Below are positions 23,801-33,223 of a DNA stretch of 64,000 nucleotides, one piece after another. The stretch comes from Cyanodermella asteris (lineage: Eukaryota > Ascomycota > Lecanoromycetes > Ostropales > Stictidaceae), in assembly GCA_900618795.1 (NCBI GenBank), contig UYJD01000002.1:549150-613149 (forward strand). The letters run 5' to 3'. Both the position numbers and the translations under genes were made by a program. Every line of letters begins with the position of its first letter. The stretch's first letter is position 1. The notes under the pieces were generated by a model. It had not been told where the DNA came from and made no database searches. It saw only the letters and a list, made by a program, of their open reading frames with translations.

Positions 23801-25988
23801 CATAGGTTTGTCGGCACGAAGAGCGGGTTTTGTCGACTCGCGGAGCGGGTGGCGTCCACGGCTGGCTTCGGGGTGTTCAGAGAAGCCATGGCTTGCTCCT
23901 TGCCTGCGGCGTCCCAACTGTAGGCTTCGGTCCTAGTTTGGGCGGAGTCTGACAAGGAGATGTGCCAAAAGTCCCTGCCCACCTGCCGCTTGTTCGGGCA
24001 AAGCTGAGGTTGCTTGTCGGACATTAGATAAGATCGCCGCGTCAAAGATCTGCTCGCCCCTGTGACATGGACTGCACGGCACCAATGGCCGCACCTTTTT
24101 GGGATCCACTGATGTGCTGCGATTGTCGGGAATGAACGTCCGATTGTGGGCGGCCCTCACATTTGAGCTTAGCTTGAGATTCAAGGATCCTGAGCTCGGG
24201 ATTCGAGGTTAGGCGAAAGATAAGCGATGCCGGGGTTGCGATGGTTGAAGGACTGCATCAGCTTTCATGAAGAACACCGAACGATAAGTGCCCACCCTTC
24301 ATAGAGCACGCTTTCAAAGTACAAATCTTAGATCCTGGCGGATCTGGCGATATAGAACAGTTGTGCCCCGAGTAAACGACTCAGTCGCCAGACAAAATTG
24401 AGTAAAACATTCATCGAACACTTGAGGCTCTGCAGCTTCGTATGTCGCGCACGGGCCGTCGACCAAGGCTGACATGCTGAGGTCTGCGCACAATGAAGGA
24501 ATAATCACTAATCAACACGTACTTTCAGTTGTGCTAATGAAGGCGGCAGATAGCTCATGTTCGGAAATCGAATGGTGAGCCCCTCGACCTTTTGAATACT
24601 CGTCAACGGTATGGCCGTGGACGACACTTGAAGATATTCGGAACATGGCAATCGCTGCATACTTATGTTTAATCGATTCAAGTCAGTTTAATTACCTGTG
24701 ACCACTTCGGCTTGGTTGAACGCACCGAGCCAGCAGCCAACATGACTGGCGTCGTGAAGTTTTGTTCCGAGCCGACCAGCAGCTGCATGTGCAAACTCTC
24801 CTCATATGACACGGCAACGCGCACCGAATCGACGACAACGACGATTGTGGGACCCCTTCATCGAGTCTTCGCTGTTCTCTTGCGCTACTTCAGCTCTAAG
24901 TTCGTCACACATACTTCGCATCGTCCGGAGATGTTTCGACTCGCTAGGTATATCTCACAGCAAGTCAGACCAGACACTCCGGTGAGAAGTACGAGCTGAA
25001 GCACGATGACCTGAAACACTGACGAACACTCAACGACGATGACCATCCATCTCGCACTTTGATATATGCGACTTCTGTCTCTCCTACGCCGCTCTCAGCC
25101 AGTCTCCTTCTCGTCGTCGTCCAAAAAACTGTCTTTTCGATGTCTCTGGTCATGTCTCACATCACCCGTATTCCCGTCGTCCCCCGAGACTTGCTCTGAG
25201 TTGCATCGGACCAGCTCTCCATACAACCGTGAGCTTCCAAATGTCTCGGTCGGCCGTTGCGGGGTCTTTGAGTTCATCAATCAGAGGACCAGATAGGTCT
25301 ACTACGGCCGTTCCGTGTGGTCAGACGGGACGCCCCGAGCATGCGCCAGATTGCCCGGACAATCTACTGATCGCGACTGTCAGAGTCCTCGTGATACTCT
25401 GTCAGTACCGGATCATGGCCCACTTTCAGGCAACTGTTCCCAGAATCAGGGACAAATCCACAGGTGACAAACTTGGTACGTGATATCTCCCCCGAAAGTT
25501 AGCTTGTCATCTTGTCGACCATCATCGGCACTTTGCTTGATCGGAGGACAACGGATTCTCGTTACATCGATCAGTCTAGCCATGATCAGCGGTTACCTGC
25601 CTGCTTGCAGGTCCCCAGCAGTCCAATCTTGATTCGAGGGATCCTGGCAGCTGGAACGTTGACGCTAGAGCTCGAGGCACTGCGTCGCTGCGGGCTGGGC
25701 TTAAGGGTCCGGCGATGCAGAGTTCTGGCCTCGGCTGCCATGGACAACAACTTTGCTGCTATGTTTTCCTCTCTACCAGACTGTTTCCTGGTGGTCTCTG
25801 CTTAGGTCTTTCCAGGACCGCGCTGCATACACTACGTGCACAGCCCGGTAGTACGTTCTGAAAGCGTCAACGAACGCGCAGGGTGCTTGCGCTTGACACG
25901 TCCGTTGATTTACACACGTGAAAGCGGATGGACCCATACTAAATGTTTACAAGATTCCATATAGGTCCATAGGACGATCGAATTGATC
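20811..25988. other. Gene-poor block, about 5.2 kb
   Basis: Only short frames, none over about 145 codons, with no recognisable domain. There is a 12-base adenine run near 21.83 kb. No terminal repeats, transposase signature or tRNA fits were found. Moderate GC and dispersed stops suggest non-coding DNA rather than mutated repeats. Confidence 0.4.
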
Positions 25989-26984
25989 TCAATCGAGGGT
26001 GATGAAGTTCAGCCTGCCCGGAACCGTAACGGTCCCGAAAACAAAGTCCGAAAAATTGCCCGTCGCCGAGACAATCAGCTTCTTCCCCTCCTGTCCCTTC
26101 GCCCACTGAACGGCGGTGGGACCCAACAACTCCGTACCGTTCACACCCCCGTAGAGCGTCTTCGGGACGCCGCCGTACGAGCTCCTCTTCACAAAGCCTA
26201 GTCCTTCGACACCGTCCTGCTCAGCGAGGTAGACGTCGCCGTTCTTGCTATTCACTATGAAGTCGTCGACGGGAGTCTGTTTCGCTACGATCTCGGGTGT
26301 ACCTTCGAGACAAGACTCGGTGCCGCTTGCTTTGATGCGGGCAAGGAGCTGTTGGTTCGTGTTGCTGAAATAGAGGTGGCCGCGTGAGAGCTTGATGCCG
26401 TTTACGCCGAAGGTGATGTTGTAGGGAGGCACGGGCTTGGGCTTCAGGAGCGGGTGGTCGAAGTAGAGGCTCAAGTCATTCGTTTCGGTGTTGAAGCGGT
26501 AGATGAAGCCCGCGTAGGTGTCGGTGATCAGGACATATGGACTATTTGGCACGTTGATGATGCCGTTGACTTGCTTGATCGCGTCTAGGTATGAGAGCTG
26601 TGTCGTGGTTGGCTTGTCGTCTTTGTCGAAGGACAGGCGGTGGATCGCGTAAGAGTTGGGGGTCGGCGAGAAGGTCTGGAAGGTGTAGTTGCCTGTAGCG
26701 ACGAAGTATACATCGGGCTCATAGGAGGACGGTGCTATGCTCACGACCCCGTGAAAGAGATGCTCGAAGGTGTAGATACGCTTCGGTTCGGAGTTGTTCA
26801 CGGGTGATACTTCGTAGATGTATGGGTGGGTGTAAATGGTAGTGAGGACGTTACCGGAAGGTCTGATGGCCATGTTTTCGGTCTCATAGCCTCCTGGAAA
26901 CGGCTTGCTCTTCTCGACTGTGAGTGCTTGGGTGCATGTTGCTAGTAAGGCACCGAAGTAAAGGCTGACAGTTGATGTTCGCAT
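25989..26984 (-). CDS. Secreted SMP-30/gluconolactonase-like beta-propeller protein
   Basis: Single exon, 331 residues. The frame is open further upstream, but the ATG at 26984 is preferred because it gives a clean signal peptide (MRTSTVSLYFGALLATCTQA). The body shows repeated propeller-blade patterns (AIRPSGNVLTTIYTHPYIYE, then NGIINVPNSPYVLITDTYAG, GVNGIKLSRGHLYFSNTN, and DDFIVNSKNGDVYLAEQ), as in six-bladed SMP-30/SGL proteins. Several N-glycosylation sequons occur (NNS, NYT, NIT, NGT, NFS). Bacterial and animal relatives are lactonases; fungal secreted members are mostly uncharacterised and are often found near secondary-metabolite genes, but no such cluster is visible here. The lactonase reaction is therefore not assured. 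Confidence 0.8.
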   Translation of the reverse strand: MRTSTVSLYFGALLATCTQALTVEKSKPFPGGYETENMAIRPSGNVLTTIYTHPYIYEVSPVNNSEPKRIYTFEHLFHGVVSIAPSSYEPDVYFVATGNYTFQTFSPTPNSYAIHRLSFDKDDKPTTTQLSYLDAIKQVNGIINVPNSPYVLITDTYAGFIYRFNTETNDLSLYFDHPLLKPKPVPPYNITFGVNGIKLSRGHLYFSNTNQQLLARIKASGTESCLEGTPEIVAKQTPVDDFIVNSKNGDVYLAEQDGVEGLGFVKRSSYGGVPKTLYGGVNGTELLGPTAVQWAKGQEGKKLIVSATGNFSDFVFGTVTVPGRLNFITLD

Positions 26985-28652
26985 CGTGGATAAAGAGGTT
27001 ATTAGTCGGCGGGCAAGTGGTAGAGATGGCGGGTTGTGATTGAGGAAGCACGACCGAGACACAATGCGAGGAGAAGATGGCAACATATATGTGATCGCAA
27101 TACTGGGCCAGATGCTCAAACCAAGGTCAAGTGGGCGAGCAGGCAACCACTCGTATGCAAAACCATCACGGATGGACACACGAGGCCGACAATCTGGTCA
27201 AAACATGAAGGATTGGGGGCGGTTTAAAGCGCGCTGACATGGTGTATAAGGTTTGAATGTCACACTCTGTTAAATTGTCCAGCTGGGCCACCGGCAGTAT
27301 CAACAGTCAGTCGCATTTCAACCCAGAATTATCCCTATGAGAGCTTGGGTTTGGCCGTGCCGCCTCAGCCTCTTAAGGTCTTTCCTTCCAAGACGTTCGT
27401 AGGAGGCATAAAGAAGCTTGCAAAAATCATCGGTAAGCGATCCTGTTCGTCTTTGTGAAGAAATTTTCAGTCACTGCCAAGTTCAGGGATATATGAGAAG
27501 GACCATCCGTCTCAGTCCCATTGTGAATCGTTCGAGCACACAAGAACGCACTGCGCGAAGGACGAGATACAATGATACACAAATTAAGAGTGATGACATG
27601 CTCGTAGCTACTCTATTCCGCACGTACCATGCTCGTTCAGCATTTCCGTATTGAGTCAAGAGATTAGATGTCTTTCTTGAGCTGACGTTACCTGGAGACT
27701 AGATCTGAAGCTCACGAGCTGGCAAATCAAGCCGTCGACGCCTGCTTCCAATGTCTCTCTGACGCCGCATGCGCCGCAGTCTAGCGGAAGCGCTGTGCTC
27801 CGAGTCTCAATCTCGTGTTCCCCCGCCGTGCCGTGTTGGAGCGGTGGTTCGCTTGATTGTGATGAGCGTGCTGCGGTGAGGCTGAGAGTCGGGGCAACTC
27901 TCGACTGTTTCGTAGCAGTCGGCGTGTTTCAGACTCACAGCTTGGCTTAGTAAGCGACATGCGGCCTGTCTATTGCACCGGCACGGCCGGAGGGATATGG
28001 TAGCCTAGAGATTCCGTCGAGCAGGCATATCCTGGGTGATGGCGAACACGATCATAGTAGTATTTAGCTCCATAGTCCTCCGCAAAGATACATTTTCCGA
28101 AGCGTATTGATGATCTATCGCGACACGCAATTGGTGTTATATTTACAATTTTGAGTGACAAACATTAATCATGACAGGAGTAAGATCATACCATGGACGC
28201 GGTCATGAAGCTTGACTGTAAGCCTAGAATTATTCAAATTTTCTCAAGTCGCTAGAATAATTGACAGTAATTAATTACAACGAGAGCGAGCGATCATATC
28301 AAAGCAGCACAACAGATCATGCATTTGCTCGGTTACAAGGCGGAACAACTGCGTCCTTGGTGCAGAATCGGGTAAGAATTTGTAGATGAAGTCGGGAAAT
28401 GACGGCATCCGGGGTCGAAAAGCCTTTTTGGACGCCATGCAGAGAATACTTCGACGCGCCAGCGGAATTCGACCAGACGGCCAGATTGCCATGCCGCTTG
28501 TCATTTGTAGGATATCGAACAGAATATTCAGCAACAGTGGAGCGCGAATTGGAGCCAGATCGCTTACGCAGTCACGTTGTATGACTACTGGAGTCGGGAG
28601 CAGAGCAGCAGCTCTTCGTACCCTGAGTGTTAGCCATTGCAGCCCCACCTTG
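26985..28652. other. Divergent intergenic region
   Basis: Separates the propeller gene (-) from the pyrophosphatase gene (+). It holds an AT-richer patch around 28.05-28.27 kb. The pyrophosphatase frame stays open back to an ATG at 28386, so part of the right end could be coding. Nothing else is recognised. Confidence 0.4.
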
Positions 28653-28781
28653 ATGCACGCAAAAACGGCGTCTGCCTCTGCCTCGACCCGCATCAGTCAG
28701 GTTGCCAGGCACCTTTCATCAACATCCTCACCAGCCTCACCCTCCTCCTCCTCCACAGATCCTCCCCGTCAATCACCCAAC
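28653..28781 (+). other. In-frame N-terminal extension of pyrophosphatase, mitochondrial-presequence-like
   Basis: Forty-three codons from an ATG at 28653 run without a stop into the normal pyrophosphatase start. The peptide is rich in Ala, Ser and Arg and free of acidic residues for its first 35 positions ([20 protein letters not shown]), followed by [10 protein letters not shown], a plausible presequence with a cleavage zone. The frame is open still further upstream, to an ATG at 28386. Whether it is translated depends on where transcription starts. Confidence 0.5.
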
Positions 28782-29836
28782 ATGTCTGGATACGGCGTCC
28801 GCAAGATTGGCCAGCCCAACACTCTTGAGCACCGCGTCTTCATCGAGAAGGATGGTCAGCCCATCTCATCTTTCCACGATGTCCCGCTTTACGCAAACTC
28901 CGAGCAGACCATCCTGAACATGATCGTTGAGATCCCGCGATGGACCCAGGGCAAGCTCGAGGTCAGTGCTTCTTTCCCAGAGCTTCACCTAGCTTCCCCG
29001 CTCTCAATTGAGCCGACTTCTCCGTCAATTGACCGTGGCTAACGTGATTACAGATTTCCAAGGAGGAAGCCCTAAACCCTATCAAGCAGGACATCAAGAA
29101 GGGCAAGCTCCGCTTCGTCCGCAACTGCTTCCCCCACAAGGGTTACCTCTGGAACTACGGTGCCTTCCCCCAGACCTGGGAGGATCCCAACGTCGTCCAC
29201 CCCGAGACCAAGGCCAAGGGCGATAACGACCCGCTCGATGTTTGTGAGATTGGCGAGACTGTCGGCTACACCGGCCAGATCAAGCAGGTCAAGGTTCTAG
29301 GCGTCATGGCTCTGCTCGACGAGGAAGAGACGGACTGGAAGGTCATTGTCATCGACATCAACGACCCGCTCGCCCCCAAGCTCAACGACATTGAGGACGT
29401 TGAGAGACACCTTCCCGGTCTGCTCCGCGCCAGCAATGAGTGGTTCCGTATCTACAAGATCCCCGACGGAAAGCCCGAGAACCAGTTCGCCTTCTCCGGC
29501 GAGTGCAAGAACAAGAAGTGAGTGTGACGCCGCGACAGAGTTCCGATATCGTTTCTAATCAATACAGGTACGCTATGGATGTCGTCCGCGAGTGCGCCGA
29601 GGCGTGGGATCGTCTCGTCACCGGCAAGACCCAGCCCGGCGATGTTAACCTGTAAGTGTCCCGAGACTGCGACCAGCCCAACTTTGACTGACAAGTATGA
29701 TTGCAGCTCCAACATCACCCAGCAGTCGCCAAACCGCATCGCGCCGCTCAAGCTTCCTGCCCACCAGGACCTGCCTCCAGCGCCGATCGACGCTGCTTAC
29801 GACAAGTGGTTCTTCATCTCGGGAGCCGCCAACTAA
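28782..29836 (+). CDS. ipp1: Inorganic pyrophosphatase, soluble family I
   Basis: Four exons: 28782-28961, 29054-29517, 29568-29651 and 29707-29836. All introns are short (50-92 bases) with good GT..AG signals, and the joins rebuild NKK-YAMDVV and GDVN-LSNIT. This form has 285 residues, close to yeast Ipp1 (287). The enzyme hydrolyses pyrophosphate to two phosphates and drives biosynthetic reactions. The metal-binding signature [11 protein letters not shown] lies near residue 117; [10 protein letters not shown] with [12 protein letters not shown] and [13 protein letters not shown] are also typical. The start [20 protein letters not shown] matches cytosolic fungal enzymes. An in-frame extension upstream could add a mitochondrial version from the same gene. 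The gene converges on mL53 with a gap of about 195 bases. Confidence 0.96.
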
Positions 29837-30031
29837 GCAATGAATACCTCATCTGCACATCAGACTGATCGGAGCCCGCCTACCAAGGCATATATATTCC
29901 AACTCTTGCATAAAAACCAAATGAATTTGATGAAGTGTACTGGGAAGTCCCGAATCGTAGTAAACGCCGTCGCTGATGCCATTGAAACCAATCGTCGACC
30001 TCAAAATCTAGAGATGTGGGCTTTGACCGCT

Positions 30032-30518
30032 TCAACCAGCCAACTCGGCTTTCCTGTTTAGCATTCGTGAATGCCTGTCCACCTCTGTCATGATGTCGAT
30101 AACCTTGACCTTCTCCGGATCGAATCTCATATCCTTGCCATCCGCTATCAATCGCGTCAGTACAATCGTATTTCTTTCTTTCTTTCTCCTCCTCCTCCTC
30201 CTCCTCCTTCCCCCGGGGCCCGCTCGCGCAATCTCACAGAATTTGATGGCCAGCGTCGCCGGCTCCGTGCTCGCCTGCGGCAGGATCTTCGTGTCGAACT
30301 TGACGCTCTTGTACGCGTCCGGGCCGAATTGCGCCAGTACGACCCGGCACGGCTTCGCCGACGGGCGGAACGGGTTGAACTTTGTCGCGCACGCCGTAAT
30401 GTGCTTCGTGATCACTACATCGAAGGGGGGTTGGAGGGTCAGTGTCAGTTTCGAGAGCCTTTAGAGCTGCGGGGTATTGTGACGAGAGAGAGAGAGAGAG
30501 AGAGAGAGAGGGCATACT
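30032..30518 (-). CDS. MRPL44: Mitochondrial large-subunit ribosomal protein mL53
   Basis: Three exons: the single base A at 30518 completing a leader exon, then 30238-30414 and 30032-30144. The ATG is split: A, then a 103-base intron (GTATGC..GTAG), then TG. The protein reads MITKHITACATKFNPFRPSA onward, 96 residues, ending DRHSRMLNRKAELAG. This fits fungal mL53 (yeast Mrpl44) in length and motifs (FNPF, SKP-like SAKP, EVDRHSRML). No other in-frame ATG exists before the last exon, which supports the split start. The second intron is 93 bases, a multiple of three and stop-free, so its retention would add a polyarginine insert. The first intron contains a GA microsatellite and the second a CCT run. 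The role is structural, in the mitochondrial ribosome. Confidence 0.85.
30171..30209. repeat. Pyrimidine microsatellite (TTTC then CCT units)
   Basis: Three TTTC units pass into about seven CCT units. It lies in the second intron of the mL53 gene. On the gene strand it reads as an AGG run, which encodes the arginine stretch if the intron is retained. Confidence 0.85.
30484..30510. repeat. GA dinucleotide microsatellite
   Basis: About 13 perfect GA units, CT on the mL53 gene strand. It lies just inside the 5' end of the first mL53 intron. It is likely length-variable among strains. Confidence 0.95.
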
Positions 30519-31023
30519 CTTGGAAAAAAAAAAGGGGGGAGCGGGGAAGATTCGAAAAGGTGTTTCGCAAAACGTGTTCGGGTAGGCTCTCCCTGCTGGG
30601 TTGATGTTTTGGCGGAGTGCACGGACCCGCGCTGCGGACGACGTTTGGGAGCGCTTCTGTCTGGAACGTCACGACGTGTAGATGCCTTTACTTGAGAAGA
30701 AGACCGTCTTTTGTTCTTGCAGGAGCACATGGGAAGTCATATGATACTACGATGCACGCCGAGATATTTTCTCGTCTTTCAGTGTTTCGTGAATTCGTGG
30801 GCTGTCTCTATTGAAGTCTATGCTCACTACCGCTGGCACGCGAACAAGGAATGATATCTCGTTCGAGAGTACGGCCTTTGCTTTGTGAACCCGCCAGTGA
30901 ATGCGACTAATTAGGCCGATAGGGGACTTTCGTTAGGCCGCCGCTTTGTTATGCTCTGTCTTCTGTCTCGGCAGGCAACGACTCGAGGTCCAGCTTGGCT
31001 CTTTTCTGCCTGGTTCCACCCTG
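30519..31023. other. Intergenic region between mL53 promoter and CSN6 3' end
   Basis: Holds the mL53 leader and promoter, including a T-rich tract on the gene strand near 30.53 kb, and the 3' flank of the CSN6 gene. No further gene is seen. Confidence 0.4.
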
Positions 31024-32205
31024 CTAGGTCAAATCCATGGCGTCGACTGCTGTCGATGGACTTGAGAATCCCATGTCGGAGAAGCCGTCTCTTCCTTGTT
31101 TCCGGTCTCGCCGAGACGAGTCGATGGCTGCGAACTTGCCACCAAGCTCTCTCGTTGCTTGCAGATTCTTGCCAATACTTCCGAGTAGCTCGATTAGGAT
31201 AGCGTCGCTCATCGCTGGGCTGGAGGCCGACGTGACGTGCTCTGTGGCCGTCGTATCGGTCCCATTGGTAGTTGTGAATGTGTGCTTCGCTGCTTCAATG
31301 CTTGGTAAACGTGCAAGCATGGCCTTGATAGCTCTCAGTGCCTCGGGACTGGCATTGGCTGGATTCTGCTGTGCATTGTCGGCGTACTGTCGTATTGAGT
31401 TCAAGCGGCTCAGCAGTGTGCGGATGGCGTTGCCACGGGTGGTCAAGAATGAGAGCATCTCCTCTTCCTCGGCTGTGTAGAGGTCGGAAGTAGCGGTTCG
31501 CTGTGATTTCTGCTGCGTCTGGCTGTCTTCCTTCTTCGAGCCATTCTTTTTAGATTGTTCAAAGCTTGTGGAGGCATCATTGGCAGTGGCTCCTGTGCGA
31601 ACCCTCGTCGCGTTTCCGGCGCCATTCTTGACAAACTCCAGACTGATCATCTCAGCTTCACCAGTGGCCATCTCCCATGAGACCGGCTTAAAGCTATCTG
31701 GCCGCTTGACACCCTGTCCTTGCACTATAACCGTCTCAGACTTCTCACTGTACACTGGTTCGTAGACCGTAAAAGGCATCCTCGTCTCGTCGGCTGCTCC
31801 TCCGGCCACAACATCTGCATGGAAGATCAAACACAACGCAGCCTCATTCACCTTGAGCAGCTCAGGCAAGATGTGCTTCAGCTCCGGTCCTGGGCCCTCA
31901 TCTGACTTTCCCAGTGTCCAGAAACCTACGAATTCGAGCTGCGAGGGTACCTTGTGGACTTCCTGGATCTGCCATAATCGCTTGCTGAAGCGTTCCTGGT
32001 CGATCTCCCAGCTTGATTGGTCGGAGGTGGGCTGAATGTGGAGGTCGAAGGCATGCTCGAGGCTGATGCCCTCACGTGTCACTTGACCGACGATGCCACC
32101 GAGCAGAGGATATGTGTGACCGCGGGTAATGGTTCGGCTGATCGTGTCGGTGATGGTTAAAAGGACCAGGGGATGGAGTTGCGCTTGCGTGCCAGCGGCG
32201 GCCAT
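31024..32205 (-). CDS. csn6: COP9 signalosome subunit 6, MPN-domain protein
   Basis: Single exon, 393 residues. The MPN domain starts almost at the N-terminus (HPLVLLTITDTISRTI, then LLGGIVGQVTREGISLEHAF and LEFVGFWTLGKSDEGP). It lacks the HxHx7Sx2D metal site of JAMM peptidases, as expected of Csn6, the structural MPN- partner of Csn5. The C-terminal half carries the long helices by which Csn6 joins the signalosome bundle (SFLTTRGNAIRTLLSRLNSI, then AILIELLGSIGKNLQATREL), with a low-complexity linker between. The complex removes Nedd8 from cullins and controls development and secondary metabolism in filamentous fungi. eIF3f and Rpn8 are related MPN- proteins; the C-terminal pattern and length favour Csn6. 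Confidence 0.88.
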   Translation of the reverse strand: MAAAGTQAQLHPLVLLTITDTISRTITRGHTYPLLGGIVGQVTREGISLEHAFDLHIQPTSDQSSWEIDQERFSKRLWQIQEVHKVPSQLEFVGFWTLGKSDEGPGPELKHILPELLKVNEAALCLIFHADVVAGGAADETRMPFTVYEPVYSEKSETVIVQGQGVKRPDSFKPVSWEMATGEAEMISLEFVKNGAGNATRVRTGATANDASTSFEQSKKNGSKKEDSQTQQKSQRTATSDLYTAEEEEMLSFLTTRGNAIRTLLSRLNSIRQYADNAQQNPANASPEALRAIKAMLARLPSIEAAKHTFTTTNGTDTTATEHVTSASSPAMSDAILIELLGSIGKNLQATRELGGKFAAIDSSRRDRKQGRDGFSDMGFSSPSTAVDAMDLT

Positions 32206-33223
32206 GGTGGCGGTGCCTGGTGTTTCCGCCTCTCAATGAGGCTCTAGTACTCCGTGCAGACGTAGACTCAAGGTGAGAATAGATTAGGTCAAGTTCGACT
32301 TGGACTCTTCGCCGTGATCGGGATACTATCAAAGCATTTGCACGAGTTGAATGTAAAGCATCACTCTGGCGTGGGCCAGACACTCAGTGAGTGACGAAGC
32401 AGGCAGCTGGAGCTAGCTCCGACTTAACGCCGCCACGTATTTAGCGGCACCCGCAAGGTGAAGCCGGGAGCATCAGGGCGACGCTCAGGGGAGCTTTAGG
32501 TGGTACAGGGGCCCAGTTCAACGGCCCCCTCGCTTGGGCAGCGCACCCCAACTAGACGAGGTCGAAGACCCACGAAAAGCTTGGTGAAGGCTTGTCACAA
32601 TGTGCCTTCTGAGTAGGGACCCATTCTTCACTCACAGCTCTGATTTCTTGTCTACTCCACACATTTTCCACACGTCCCCGAGTCGCCCATACGGTACGCT
32701 CCTGTGGAATGACCAGGCAAATGCGTTTACTTGCGCCTTGTGAGGGGGCGCAGTGGCGCAGCGTTGAGCGACGTGCTATCATGCCACCTTTGACCACAGG
32801 GTCTTCAGGCGGAAGGCCAGCTTCTTGCCACAAGCGGCTTCGTATAGACGGAAAGCAATGTACAGCCCCATCATTCCCTCCTATCCCATTGCAAGAGCAC
32901 TCGCTGTTGTGCCACGTGGTCAACGTGAACTGCTCTGTGTCATCAAACTCCTCAACGACACTGCCTCAGCAAGACTGCAGACACAACACTGCCCGGGCAA
33001 GGGCCATCACAGATCCTATCGACACCGTCAGGCGCGCCTCGCTTGCGCAGTAGTCTATACAAGCTGGTCCCACTATTAAGACCTGCCGATATCCCTCCGA
33101 TTCCACGTCGTTGCTTATTTACTTCTAGAAGCCTGCCTACTTGAGCCCTTGTCTTTTATTGCCTCTCTTCAACTTGAGACCCTGCTCGATTGGGTGCTAT
33201 TCCGTCAGGGGCGTTCGCTTTAA
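32206..33223. other. Divergent intergenic region
   Basis: Promoters of CSN6 (-) and the glycine-rich-domain gene (+). The ORF-like stretches at 32.55-33.08 kb overlap on both strands and look like chance. A tRNA-like D-arm string near 32.75 kb was examined and dropped. Confidence 0.4.

Noticed and set aside
14787-25988. Mutated transposon remnants as the cause of the gene-poor blocks
   Set aside because: No AT-rich decay, terminal repeats, transposase or reverse-transcriptase text was recognised in either block.
32740-32820. tRNA-like D-arm string (GTGGCGCAGCGTTGAGCG)
   Set aside because: No matching 3' acceptor strand and no T-arm at the right distance.
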